Positions 46,232-56,738 of a DNA stretch of 64,000 nucleotides are shown here, piece after piece. The notes beneath the pieces were generated by a model that was not told where the DNA came from, made no database searches, and saw nothing but the letters and a program-made list of their open reading frames with translations. Position 1 is the first letter of the stretch, and each line of letters starts with the position of its first letter. Both the position numbers and the translations under genes were made by a program. The stretch is from Globodera rostochiensis (lineage: Eukaryota; Nematoda; Chromadorea; Rhabditida; Heteroderidae). The DNA is taken from NCBI GenBank assembly GCA_018350325.1, contig JAEVLN010000004.1, positions 2,604,001 through 2,668,000 on the forward strand, given 5' to 3'.

Positions 46232-48456
46232 TCATTTCTTGCCAAGAAATGCCGCCGATCGCGTTCTTTCATAGCCAAATGCCGTTGTCGACAGTGCCGT
46301 GCTTCTCTTTTGAACGCATTCAATCGCTGCACAACCGCCGCCAAAACATCCGTCCGGACTGATAATTCGGCAATCGTTGGGATCCGCGGAAAAAAATGGT
46401 GAAGCCTTTCGCGTTTTGGCACCGAAGGCAACGGCATCATTTTGCCATCTTAATATCGTAAAAGTTTAAAAATGTCGAGACAAATTTTGAGAAGTTGAAT
46501 TGAATTCAGTCTCGAGTAATCAGCGTCCGCAAACTGGCTTGAAAGGAAATGCCAAAATGCCAATAAATACCTTTTGCGCCTGCGGCGACGACCAAAAGCG
46601 CCTCCTCCTTGGCAGCACGGGCAACCGCCGCCCCCGCCCATCGGTGGTCGAATTTGAGGTCCACCAAATCCGCCACCGTATCCCCCAGCCGGAGGCGGTG
46701 GTAAACCGCCAAATCCACCACCGTATCCGCCAGAGGGTGGCATCGGCATACCACCGTAACCGCCACCGTATCCGCCACTCGGAGGGGGTGGCATCCCACC
46801 AAATCCGCCACCGAATCCGCCACTCGGAGGCGGTGGCATCCCACCGTAACCGCCAACCGGTTGTGCTTGCACAGTACAGCAACAACAGCAGGGGCAGCAG
46901 CAACATGGCGCTTGCTGGGGAGGCGGCGGCGGCGGCATCGGAGGAGCCGCTTGCTGCTGGCAGCAACAGCAGCACGGACAAGGCGGCGGTGGCATCGGAG
47001 GCGGCATCTCAAACAGGGACAAGGCATCATAAGCTTTCATTTGAAATGAGCCCAGGGGCATGTTTGTCGGTTTGGGTCAAAACTCGAAATTCTATTTAAT
47101 ATGGCCATATAATGGTGGCCAACGATTACTTGCGGTGCTTGTTGAGGACAACAGCAGCAACACGGACACGGCGGCGGCGGTGGCATCGGAGGGGGGGCCG
47201 ATTGTTGCGGTCCGCAGCAGCATGGACAGCAACAGCACGGCGCTTGCGGGGGAGGCGGAGGGGGCTTAACCAAAAAACAAAATTATTTTTTCTTCTTTCA
47301 AATCTAAATGAAAACGATTTCACGAAAGCAAATGATCGGAATTTGTTTGGTCTTTTTAATTTTTGATTATTTTAAATTTGCCATAAGTTGCGACGGAGCC
47401 GGAGGCGGACAGCAACAGCAAGGAGGACAACAGCACACCGGCTGCGGGGGCGGAGGCGGCGCGGGAAGCGGCAGCGGTGGGGGCGCCTGTTGCTGTTCAC
47501 AGCAGCACAACAGACAAACTGAACGAACAAATTGAACATGGCCAATTTTTAAAGAGTGAATTATTATTGAACGGCCAATTTAAAAATGAATTAATAAAAA
47601 CGGCGATTTGATTTACCCTGGGGAGGGGGCGGCGGGGGCGGTGGGAGAGGCTGAAGAATGATTGGCGGAGGCGGTGGAGGCGGCGGTTTTTGCTAAACAC
47701 AAAATTTATTTATAAAATTTTTGCTCAAAATTTCTTCAACTTCATCACAGCAGCAAATCACACAACACGAAGGCGGCGGTGGCGGCGCCTGCTGCTGTTG
47801 TTGAGGGCAACAACAGAGGCAGCAACCTTTTGAAAGCGAATTTTAGAATTAAATTAAGCCGATAAACAATTATTTTAAAATTCCAATTTTCATTTATTAA
47901 AATAAAATTACATGGCGGCGGTGGCGGTGGAGGCATTGCATTTTGTTGCTGCGGGCAACAACAGCAACAGCCTAAGGCAATACAAAATTTTAATTTAAAA
48001 TATTTTCATTTTTATAAACTGGGGTAAAAAGAATGAATAAAAATGTATTTGTCAATTTACTATCTGTTGACGTTTTGCTGAACTGTCCCAAAAGATCCGA
48101 TCCAATCGGACCGTAGACCAACCAGGGCCCGGGTCGACCCGTTCACTCACATCGCTCTTCCCGCTGTCGTCGGGCAGACGAATGCTGCGACGGTGGAGGA
48201 GACGGCATAATGGCGAACTGTTGCACGGGCTGTTGTTGCTGCAGCGGTTGCGGTTGTTGGTCGCCATCGGCCAAGCAGTACTGATGGCACAATTGATCCC
48301 CAGCGGCGCCATTGCCGCTTCTGGGCACCGTATTGAGCTCGTTCGGGCGAAGTCCGGGCCCTGCAACACCACCACCAAATGGCAATGGGCCAAATTGCCC
48401 AGCACCGGGCCCAGGGAGGAGCAGAACCAAATAAACAAGAAATTCCGAAAAACGCA
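46232..48456 (-). CDS. Secreted Pro/Cys/Gly-block protein
   Basis: ATG 48456 starts a signal peptide (MRFSEFLVYLVLLLPGPGAG). The first exon continues with Pro/Asn/Gln-rich sequence to a GTGAGT donor. At least five following exons each carry the same kind of module: a Cys run (CCCCCC, CCLCCC, CCCCPCCC), a Gln/Pro joint (PQQQ) and a polyproline run. A longer exon (to about 46570) adds repeated GG(Y/F)GG(G/M)PPPPSGG blocks and a basic GRRRRRK end. The last exon joins in phase as WQNDAVAFGAKTRKASPFFS, DPNDCRIISPDGCFGGGCAA and stops TGA 46232. The composition recalls cuticle, eggshell or ground-like-family linkers, but I see no ground-like domain. Boundaries between small exons are approximate. 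Confidence 0.65.
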
Positions 48457-48607
48457 TTTTCAGAAAGTCTAAAAACGGGCCCATTTAAACAAACTCAAAG
48501 CTTTCAGGTGATCAGAGACATTTGGAAAAGGTTTATGAGAAGAAACGAATTAATGTTAGGCAATTCGGATTGAACAAAAATTTATCCATTTTGGTGAGAT
48601 TAAATTT

Positions 48608-48915
48608 TTAAATGGGTTTATGGCACTGAAACTGTTCACTGAATGAAATAAGCTGTGCATGAGCAGTTGTTGCACCGATGTGAACGTCTTGCAAAAGTTG
48701 GGTTGGCTGTTTCCTTGGAAAACCAAAATGAATAATGAACTGAGACGGACGGACATTAGGACACTGCGTCTGCGCCGTTATATGCATGCATTTCGGTAGT
48801 TTTTTGACGCTTTTGCCGATCAATGTCCCCCAACAACAATGGCCTTGGCCTGGAGGAGGTGAGTGCCTGTCCATACCCATGGGCCCGGCCTGTTGCTGCC
48901 CGGCCTTTCAGCGTC
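48608..48915 (-). CDS. 3' exon of an unrecognised minus-strand gene
   Basis: A minus-strand exon reads AGQQQAGPMGMDRHSPPPGQ, GHCCWGTLIGKSVKKLPKCM, HITAQTQCPNVRPSQFIIHF and ends with QLISFSEQFQCHKPI and TAA 48608. The even amino-acid mix and several Cys look like real protein. Upstream (48.9-49.4 kb) the same strand offers Pro-rich readings in several frames interrupted by a very long G/C homopolymer, so no start could be chosen. The stop is 152 bp upstream of the ATG of the Pro/Cys/Gly-block gene on the same strand. Confidence 0.4.
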
Positions 48916-49077
48916 GTCGCTTTTGTGTCCACAAAACAATTTGTTGGACGACGGCGGCGACGGCGGCGGCGGAAGAACGCACTTCAAAATGGCGGCCGTG
49001 AGAAAGCGGTTTTGAAATGGGCAACTCGCCACACCCAACCCAACAAAGTGTTGCATTGGTTGGGGGGGGATGCGTTT

Positions 49078-49160
49078 TCTGAAAAAACGTTTTCCTCTGA
49101 GCCAAAAATTGAGGGGGGGGGGACAGACCGGTCGGAGGGGGGGGGGGGGGGGGGGGGGAA
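49078..49160. repeat. Long G-rich homopolymer tracts
   Basis: A run of about 20 consecutive G at 49137-49158 with shorter G7-G10 runs just upstream. It could fold as G-quadruplex and is a likely place for length error. Confidence 0.85.
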
Positions 49161-49651
49161 AGGCAAACATTCGCCCATTAGCATTCATTGGACGGGCGGG
49201 GGATAATGTCCGAACCCGCCGCCATTCCGGAAAGTGATGGCCATTGTGTCCACCCATCCGGTGGCCGAAACCGATGAGAGTTCCAAACAGTCAGTCGGTC
49301 GGTCGGTTGAAACTGTCCGAAGAGCCGTGGGAGGGAGAGAATGATGGGGACAGCAAATTTTGGTTGAATTCGATGAAGCGGCAAAACGATCGAATTTTGG
49401 GTGGAATAGCTTTTGTCTGATCACTGACTATGAGGCTAAAACTTTTCGTTTCACTTTATCAAAATTAGCAAATTCTAATTTTCTGAGTTTGTCTCCAATC
49501 CAATGGATAAAAGGGTAAATGCCAAAACATTAAAAACCAGCAGACCAACAAAGTCAAACGATCGGAGTTCAAAGCGATAAAGATGAATAGAAATGGAAGC
49601 AATTCGATCATCGTTTGTTTTTTGTCTTTTGGACTGATCAGTCAGTCAATG

Positions 49652-50877
49652 TCATCTTCCCTGGAGTTGATTGTCCCTTGCCCAACACTTTTCGATCAAA
49701 TCGTCCAGCAGCGGGTCATCTTTCAGCATTAATTCCGTGTCGCCGCTCATATCGGAAAGGACCGCAAAAACGCCGTTCGGGTCGCTGTGGTTGGCAATTA
49801 CTGCAAAAATAACTTTTTTAGGCTTAATCAAAAAATTGTTTTAATATTTTTTGGTTTATAAAGAAAGATTTGTTGGCTGAAGACCAAAAAACGTTTCCAA
49901 AACGAGCGGACAACTCTCTCAAATCGAACCCAAAGTTATGCATTTGTTGGCAAGCTCGCGCGCCTCTTCGTCCCCTTTGTCCGCAAGAACTGCGAGCAGT
50001 ACACACTGCAGACGCGCAAAAAGCGGCTCAAGAACGGTGGGAAAAGCGGGATCAAACTGTTTTCAAATAACTTTTAAGGCTTTGCTCATTAAATAGGCCA
50101 AAAAAAAGAAGAAAATTGCATAAAGTATTTAAACATTAAATTACTTTTTCAAAAATAGCACTTAGCACACGCATTGCGGCCAACCGAAGGTTAGCAGGTG
50201 GACAATTTTTGGAAGTTTTTTGGGCCTAAAGGCAATAAATTAACAAAACCCTCAAAATCATTAACGGCTGTACTAAAAAATATTCAATTTTTACAGAATT
50301 TAAAAAAGAAAATAAGAAATTGTTTTTTTTTTAAATTAGTAGACCCACGAAATGCTTTTGAAGTTCTTTTTCATTCGGACCTCTTCCCCACAATCCTCAA
50401 TTAGAGTGAGTGTCAAATTGGCCAACTGCTCAAAGTTCGGATCAATTGCGGCGGCATTGGACAGTCGGACAAGTTCGAGCAGTACATTCAGTACTCGCTC
50501 CTTCAGCTGCACGTCAAAATCACTGCTGCTGATCAATATTTGCAGAAGTTTGATCAGCGGAGGCCAACCCTTGTCGGTGCTAATCAAGCCGTACACTTCC
50601 GATTTACCTTTGCTTAAGGCGAGCGGTGGTTTGATTTTTGGCACCCAATTTTGGAATTTAAAATATTTTAAATCGAATTTATTTTCACATTTTATTATAA
50701 AACGTTCTTTTTGACTCACAATTGATCAACGACGCCTTCAAGTGCGAGAAAAAGCTCTTTTAAAACTGTTCCATTCGCAGAAAGTGCGTCAATTTGACCG
50801 CTTAAAACAGCGGACGAAGTCTCAGTTTGGCCATCAGACAAATATTGTAGTAAATTCGTTGTGAATTTTTCTTCCAT
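49652..50877 (-). CDS. Helical-repeat (HEAT/ARM-like) protein, family not assigned
   Basis: ATG 50877 starts MEEKFTTNLLQYLSDGQTET, followed by LKELFLALEGVVDQ. Later exons give amphipathic helical pairs: WPPLIKLLQILISSSDFDVQ, LKERVLNVLLELVRLSNAAA, FEQLANLTLTLIEDCGEEVR, LRLAAMRVLSAIFEKV, FDPAFPTVLEPLFARLQCVL with LAVLADKGDEEARELANKCI, and a last exon GVFAVLSDMSGDTELMLKDD ending TGA 49652. The rhythm and buried Leu/Val pattern suggest a HEAT/ARM solenoid of roughly 280-300 residues. I could not tie it to a named family. It starts 282 bp downstream of the TWK stop on the same strand. Confidence 0.6.
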
Positions 50878-51159
50878 TTTTGAAGATTTATTTCTATAAT
50901 TGAAATTATTAAAATTGAACTTAAGAAAATTTTTAAAAACAAATAAAAGAATTCAAAAATAAGCTTTTTTCATATCATAAAAAAGTGTTATTATTTTGTT
51001 TATTGTTAATGCGGCAGACTGTTAGAGTTAGACAGTCCCTATCCTCTAACAGGCACAAAAGGAGAACAAGTTGGAGGAGAACAAGGCAATTACGCTAAAC
51101 ATTTTCACATTTTAGGTTAATCGATTAAATTCAAAAAGCGATCAATAATTCAATAATGA

Positions 51160-54100
51160 TCATTCCCCTCTCCGATCATCTGCAGCAGGCGGTTGAACAC
51201 GTATCTGCACCCGTCTTGGACTGCTCGGACTCGGCGCGCTGTTGTTTTCGTCTTCGCCGCTCTCCGTCGGCGCCGACGAAAGGTGCCCAACATTTGGTCG
51301 CAAGCGTTGGCGCCGCGGTCGCAAGCGTTCCCCTCCGGCGATGGTCTGCTGATGCGGCTCCGTCTCGTCAATGACATACAGTAACCCGCTGTGTGGATGA
51401 TGTTTTCGTTGCGATACGCGTTCACTGTGCGTGCGTCGAATGAGTTTTGCACTGCCTGAAGAACTTTCGACTACCGCTGCAGTTGGTGCCGTAGAAGTTA
51501 TGCCGTCATCGAATTGTGGTGATGCAGTTCGATCACCGACTTCAAATTGAAAAGCATTCAAAATTATGAATCATTTGTTTATCTGTCCGTTAATGAGATA
51601 ATTAATGTTAATGTGTCGATCGATGGTTTGACGCTTTGCCAACTCACCTTTCTTAAAGTGAATTCGGCGCTCTGTCGGCGGTGTGATCAGTTCCGCTTCC
51701 GGCATCCAAACGTCGGCGGCTTCCCTTTGAACAATTGCTTCTTTTTCTGATACAGCTGCCGGGGATGATGACCGCTTTTTTGTCGCAATATTTGTTGAAA
51801 TCACTTCACAACTTTTTGCCGTACTCGACGCGCGTCCGTACATTTTTTGGCAATTTTCAGCTTTACCGGCGGCACAATCATTTTCGGAATAATCAAAATG
51901 GCATCCAACAGTGACTGCTCGTTTTCGGCTTGACCGTATTGAAGAAGGCGAACCTTTAAAATAAAACAAAAGTCTTTGGCATTCTGAAAGCAGCACCTGC
52001 GCGTTTGTGTGCACTTGTCCTGCGCGACCGGATGGATGTACCTCTTGAGCGGGACGGCGATTGCGGTGCCGTGCTCAGAATGCCAAGGGTTGGACGAAAG
52101 TCGGTGCCATGCACAGTGTGATAGGTGGCACGGTGGCGAGCGTCGCTGTTCTGTTCTTGGCCCTCGCTTTTGGCAGTGGAAAAGGTGCGAGTCCTAAAAC
52201 AACTTGCATAACCGACTGACCGGCCATATACCCCCAGGCGCGCATACCGTACATAAGTACATCAAACACTGTTGGATACCGTACATATATCAAACACTGT
52301 TGGATACCGTACATATATCAAACACTGTTGCATACCGTACCTGTTGATCTTCCGTGGATGGTAATGGGCCGATTGCAGAAGGGATGGTGTTCTGCTGATT
52401 GAGAACAGCCGACGAACTTGAAGCAGTTCGGGCTCCGGAATTCTTTCTGCTGTTTGGTTGTTCCTTGGATTCTCCGAAAAAATTGGCAGGGCCAATGTCA
52501 GAAGCTGAACTTTCAAGCATTTTTCGTCAAATTTTTAAAATTTTATGCCTGAATGTTCGGAATTAAAGATCTGAAGACGAAAAACGCACAGTCATCTTCA
52601 ACAGGACGAGCAAAGTACACCTCGTCCAAATAATTTTCCTATTTTTTTAATTTCGAAAATAAATTTAAAAACATTCAAATGCATGCCACCAAATGATCAA
52701 AGACGATTAAAAATAGTCTCTGAATGTGCTGATAGATCTTAATTGTTTTTTTTTTAATTTAAAAGTTTTTGAAATATTACCGTCAAATTAACGACACTGA
52801 GCAATGCCAACCCGCCAACAAAAAGCAAAGCAAGAATTGGCGAAAACTCGATGTTGTTCGGCATCACATCGCCCAAACCGATGGTGGACAACGAAATGAA
52901 CCTTTTTAATCGCCATAATTAATTAGTAAGTTGCCAATTTAAAAACAAATTAATCTTCAAAAATAAAATTAGCATTTACTTTTTTTGTTAACATTTTATA
53001 CAAAAATTTTATAAATCATTTGAATTAATTCACTTAAAACTTTCTTAAGTCCAATTTGAAATGTTCTTTTTAATTATTGTATTTGGCAATACGCAAAATA
53101 GAAAGCCTCGAAGAACGACAATTGCGATTCGTTGGTGCCGTTGGACCAATCAAAACAGCTGACCACAATGGCGATGAACGCGAGGTAAACAAGCACGATT
53201 GGCACGGACACAAACAATGGCACCACACGCTCGGGCTGATCATCGACAAAATCAACGTCCTCATCGTCGACTTCATCACTGATCAGCACCGATTCTGACA
53301 ACGGCATTTGTGCCGACCCATTGGTGACCCAGCAGTTGTGCCGTTGTCGCTGTGGCGGTCCCCCAACAATGTTGTTGTTCTGCTGTTGTTGCTGTTGCTG
53401 CTCCACCTTCGCTTTGGCAACTTGGGCCGCTTCTTCATCAATTTCCAAAATTCGGAAAGCCATTGAACGCAACCAAGAACTAACAAATGCGCAAGAAACT
53501 TTTGCGATTAAATTCTTTTGTTAAATAAAATTTATTTATCAAAATTGTCATTTTAATTTCGATAAATTTTGCATTTACCTGCAAATATTATGACAGCAAT
53601 TGTGGCAGAAGGTTAATAAGTGCAACAACAATTGGCCGATGTCACTAAGAACCACCAGCATTAGAGGAATACATAAAATTGAGTTAATTAGGGCTAATTA
53701 GGTAATTAGGGAAAGAGTTCGCCCGCGTCCCATTTTTGGGCTTAGCTATTTCCGGACAAAAACTTTCTAATCGAGGATTTTATTAATATTTTTAATTTAA
53801 TATTCCCGGGACGAATACATTTTAAGTCAAATACCAAACAATGCGTAAAAGATGGACACCTGTAAACTTTGAATTGCGTAATTTGAGCAAATCATTCGAT
53901 TTAAACGCACAATTCTGCCCAAAGTTGTTTGGCATGCAATCGTACCGTAACCTGAACAGACTGACAGTTGCATTACATATACTGTATCCGAAGAATAAGT
54001 CGAAGTCGAATTGTGATAAATTACCTAATATAATCTACAAAAATTACCAATCGTTGTGAAGAGAGTAATCGCTACAAAATTAAAATATTTATGTAATTTT

Positions 54101-55606
54101 AAATATAATTAATTAAAATTGCCAATACCGTAAAAGACGGAGCTTTCAAAATACCAGCTCAGATGGAAAACGATGTGTTCATATTTGTGGAACACGGAGC
54201 CGATGTATTTTCCCTCAATCTTTTTTTTTTGTTATAATATTTTTGTTTAAATTAAATTTGGTGGCATCATTTATTCATTTATTCGGACGGCACATTACCT
54301 TCAACATTGTCTGGTAGTATTCCCTGCGGCGGCGCAACGGACACAAAAATTGGTCGATTATCAAAAGAACGCTGTAACTGTTACACACGTGATCAGCTGC
54401 TGCATGGCCTTCTGCTGCTCGTCCGATGGTCGAACTTCAAGCAGTACAGTGAGGTTCTACGAAGTGAAGAATGCATTATTTGATTACTTTTATTCCCCGA
54501 AAGGACTTCGGCCAATCGTCCGATCATCGCCTCCAGCGCCTCTTTGTTCGTCCTCAGACTGGTGTACTCATTGTCCCTCTCAATTGCCTAATTGAGCACG
54601 GCACTTTTAGCAAAATTAATGTTTTTTATTTCGACTTTATAACTTGAAATAATAGGCCGCCGAGCAGCGAATAAATTGCCAAAACGCCCACCAAAAGGAA
54701 GTGCCGAATGCCGAATTTATGATAAAATCTAATTAAAACATTAAATGCTTTAATAATAATCAATTTAAATATTAAATATTTTGCCCCTTTTACCTCGCCA
54801 TGTGTTGGCAAATGGTCGACTTCTTCATATCAATTGTGAATAGTTTGCTGTTTGATTCAAATTCGGGCTGCGAAATGCAGTCAACGCCATCACAATCGCC
54901 TTTCGTTACGGTACTTTCGATGATTCTTCCATATGGTATTACCGTACCCCCACACTCACCCGTCAAGTTACAGTAAGCACCTCTCATCATCATCTTTGAG
55001 GTCAATTATTTTCAGACGTTAAAGTCTCAATGACCAAATTGGTTGCGGGGAATTTGCCATGGTGCCCATCGTTCAATGGCATTTTTACGGTGATCTGAGA
55101 AATCTGGCACAACCCCCCAGGGCGTGCCCTCCTAAGCCTAAGGCAAATGCTTTTTTTGCTCCTTCGTTTTCTGAGGGCATCGGGAAAAACTATTGGTGCA
55201 AATTTAACCTCCAATGCACCTGAATTGTTCTCATGCGAGGCGACAATTTCCCATCTTCTTCAATGCATGCCGCCGTTTGTGCCGCTTGAAATGAAATTTT
55301 TTTTTGTAAATTTAAATAGGCATGTAATGATTGCTTAAGCCCCACCCTCAAGGACAATTTTAAATATTATTTTATTTGGCCAAGTTCAAAGCCTTCGATC
55401 TGCTGGTCGTGCCAATGTCCGTCGCCATCTCCGGGCGCTGAAGCACTGACGCCGCCGGCGCCGCTATCCTCCGAAGTTGTGCTGCTTCGATGGACCACAA
55501 TTAGCGGATAATCGAAGGCATTATTTGTTTTTGCCGATGCTTCTGCGGTTAATGCCGAAGGCACATTTTGTTGCCCATCACCGGCAACTTTGTCAATTTT
55601 TGACAT
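51160..55606 (-). CDS. TWK-type two-pore-domain potassium channel
   Basis: A K2P leak channel of the plasma membrane. ATG 55606 (MSKIDKVAGDGQQNVPSALT) starts a long cytosolic N-terminus. M1 is FGIRHFLLVGVLAIYSLLGG (about 54.7 kb). Pore 1 is assembled from three exons: SWYFESSVFY, a 24-bp micro-exon reading ITLFTTIG, and YGTIACQTTLGRI, giving the TTIGYG filter. M2 is VSIFYALFG then IPLMLVVLSDIGQLLLHLLT. A Gln-rich loop precedes M3 (LFVSVPIVLVYLAFIAIVVS) with SFFEAFYFAYCQI. Pore 2 and M4 follow as SLSTIGLGDVMPNNIEFSPI and LALLFVGGLALLSVVNLT. The tail exons (to TGA 51160) are Ser/Thr-rich and probably a regulatory cytosolic domain. N-terminal exons at 55.0-55.3 kb and some tail joins are tentative. 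The junction before IPLML lacks a canonical acceptor. Confidence 0.87.
52244..52340. repeat. 28-bp tandem repeat at a TWK intron donor
   Basis: About three copies with core TACCGTACATATATCAAACA plus a partial fourth. On the minus strand the array starts at the donor AACAG|GTACGGTAT, and each copy restates GTACGGTAT. Confidence 0.9.
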
Positions 55607-56738
55607 GGCAAAATAGAGAGATTAATTTGTGCTGAAATTTTCAATTCTTTTCTATTTAAATTTGTTTTAACGACGACCTTTGAACGCTTAAAAAATGGCA
55701 TTAAATTTTATTAGAAAATATATAATAGACAATCCTCGCAATTTTAAATTCTCCAAATGAAAGGATTTGGCATAAAATTTTAATTCTAATTATTTATTAA
55801 TTAGTACATAATATTTTTCATTCAGAAAAATTACGAAAATCAAAAGCAATATGAGAAAGAAAATATTCATTGAATTTTATCAGCGAATTTTTTATCGACG
55901 AAAATGACTCATCGGAATTTCTCGTGCTTCCTCCGGCAATTGGAAGACAAAAATACTTCGGGATGTATTAGCCTTAACATAGCAAGCAGACCGATCGAGA
56001 TTCTCGATCAAAATCTCGGAAATCTCGACAAGCTTTTTTTGTGATTGGAACAAATCTCGATCGATGATATTTTTCGAGATTTCGAGAAACAACTTCAAAG
56101 TTTCCTTAAATATAAAAAAAATTAAAAAAGCAAAATTTACTTTGTGTCTTTTAATAAAAACACTTTTTATATGACGAATCAAAGTTTGTCCATTTCTGAT
56201 TTGATCCTTAAAATCATTGACAGGGCGTGAGCCCTTTTTTAGGTTATGAATTTTTGATGCAAGAATAATGCAATTTGTTGCAAATAAAAATAACGCAAAT
56301 ATTTTTCTGATTCATTAATTTGCAATATATCCAATGGCACAAACTCTAAAAATTTGATTTGATGGATGCCATCCGAAGCAATTTCAAAATTGTTTAGTTT
56401 TATATCAAATAAATGATTGGGTTCCCTAATCCTTAAATCCATTCATTAAAATCGGATTTCCGTGCGAATTGCCCTCGTCCCATGCGTGACAGACGGGGGG
56501 GGGGACAGTACACTTTTGTGGGTGCTTTCCAATTAATGGGGGGTTTTGTCCTTTTTTCAACAAATCGCCCCCCCCCACTTTTAAATGATCCATCAATGAA
56601 TGAATGAATGACTGAATGAATGAATGATGGCTCTTTTGCTTTGGCGCTGCAACTTTTATGCCATTTTTGAACTTCCTCCCCCCCCCTAAAACCCCCCAAA
56701 AAAATCACACAAATGGCTCCGAAGTTTTTAGGCTAAAA
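55607..56738. other. AT-rich divergent intergenic region
   Basis: 1.1 kb between the TWK gene (-) and the Gly/Ser/Asn-rich gene (+). It contains a cluster of TCTCGA/CGAGAT words at 55990-56095, G/C runs near 56494, 56570 and 56680, and GAATGAAT simple repeats at 56597-56628. No exon supported. Confidence 0.55.

Noticed and set aside
46174..46440. 88-residue single-exon minus-strand ORF starting MMPLPSVPKRE
   Set aside because: The overlapping frame joins in phase to the Pro/Cys/Gly-block gene (AAA AG / A TGG CAA) and ends at 46232 with Cys-containing sequence, which explains the region better.
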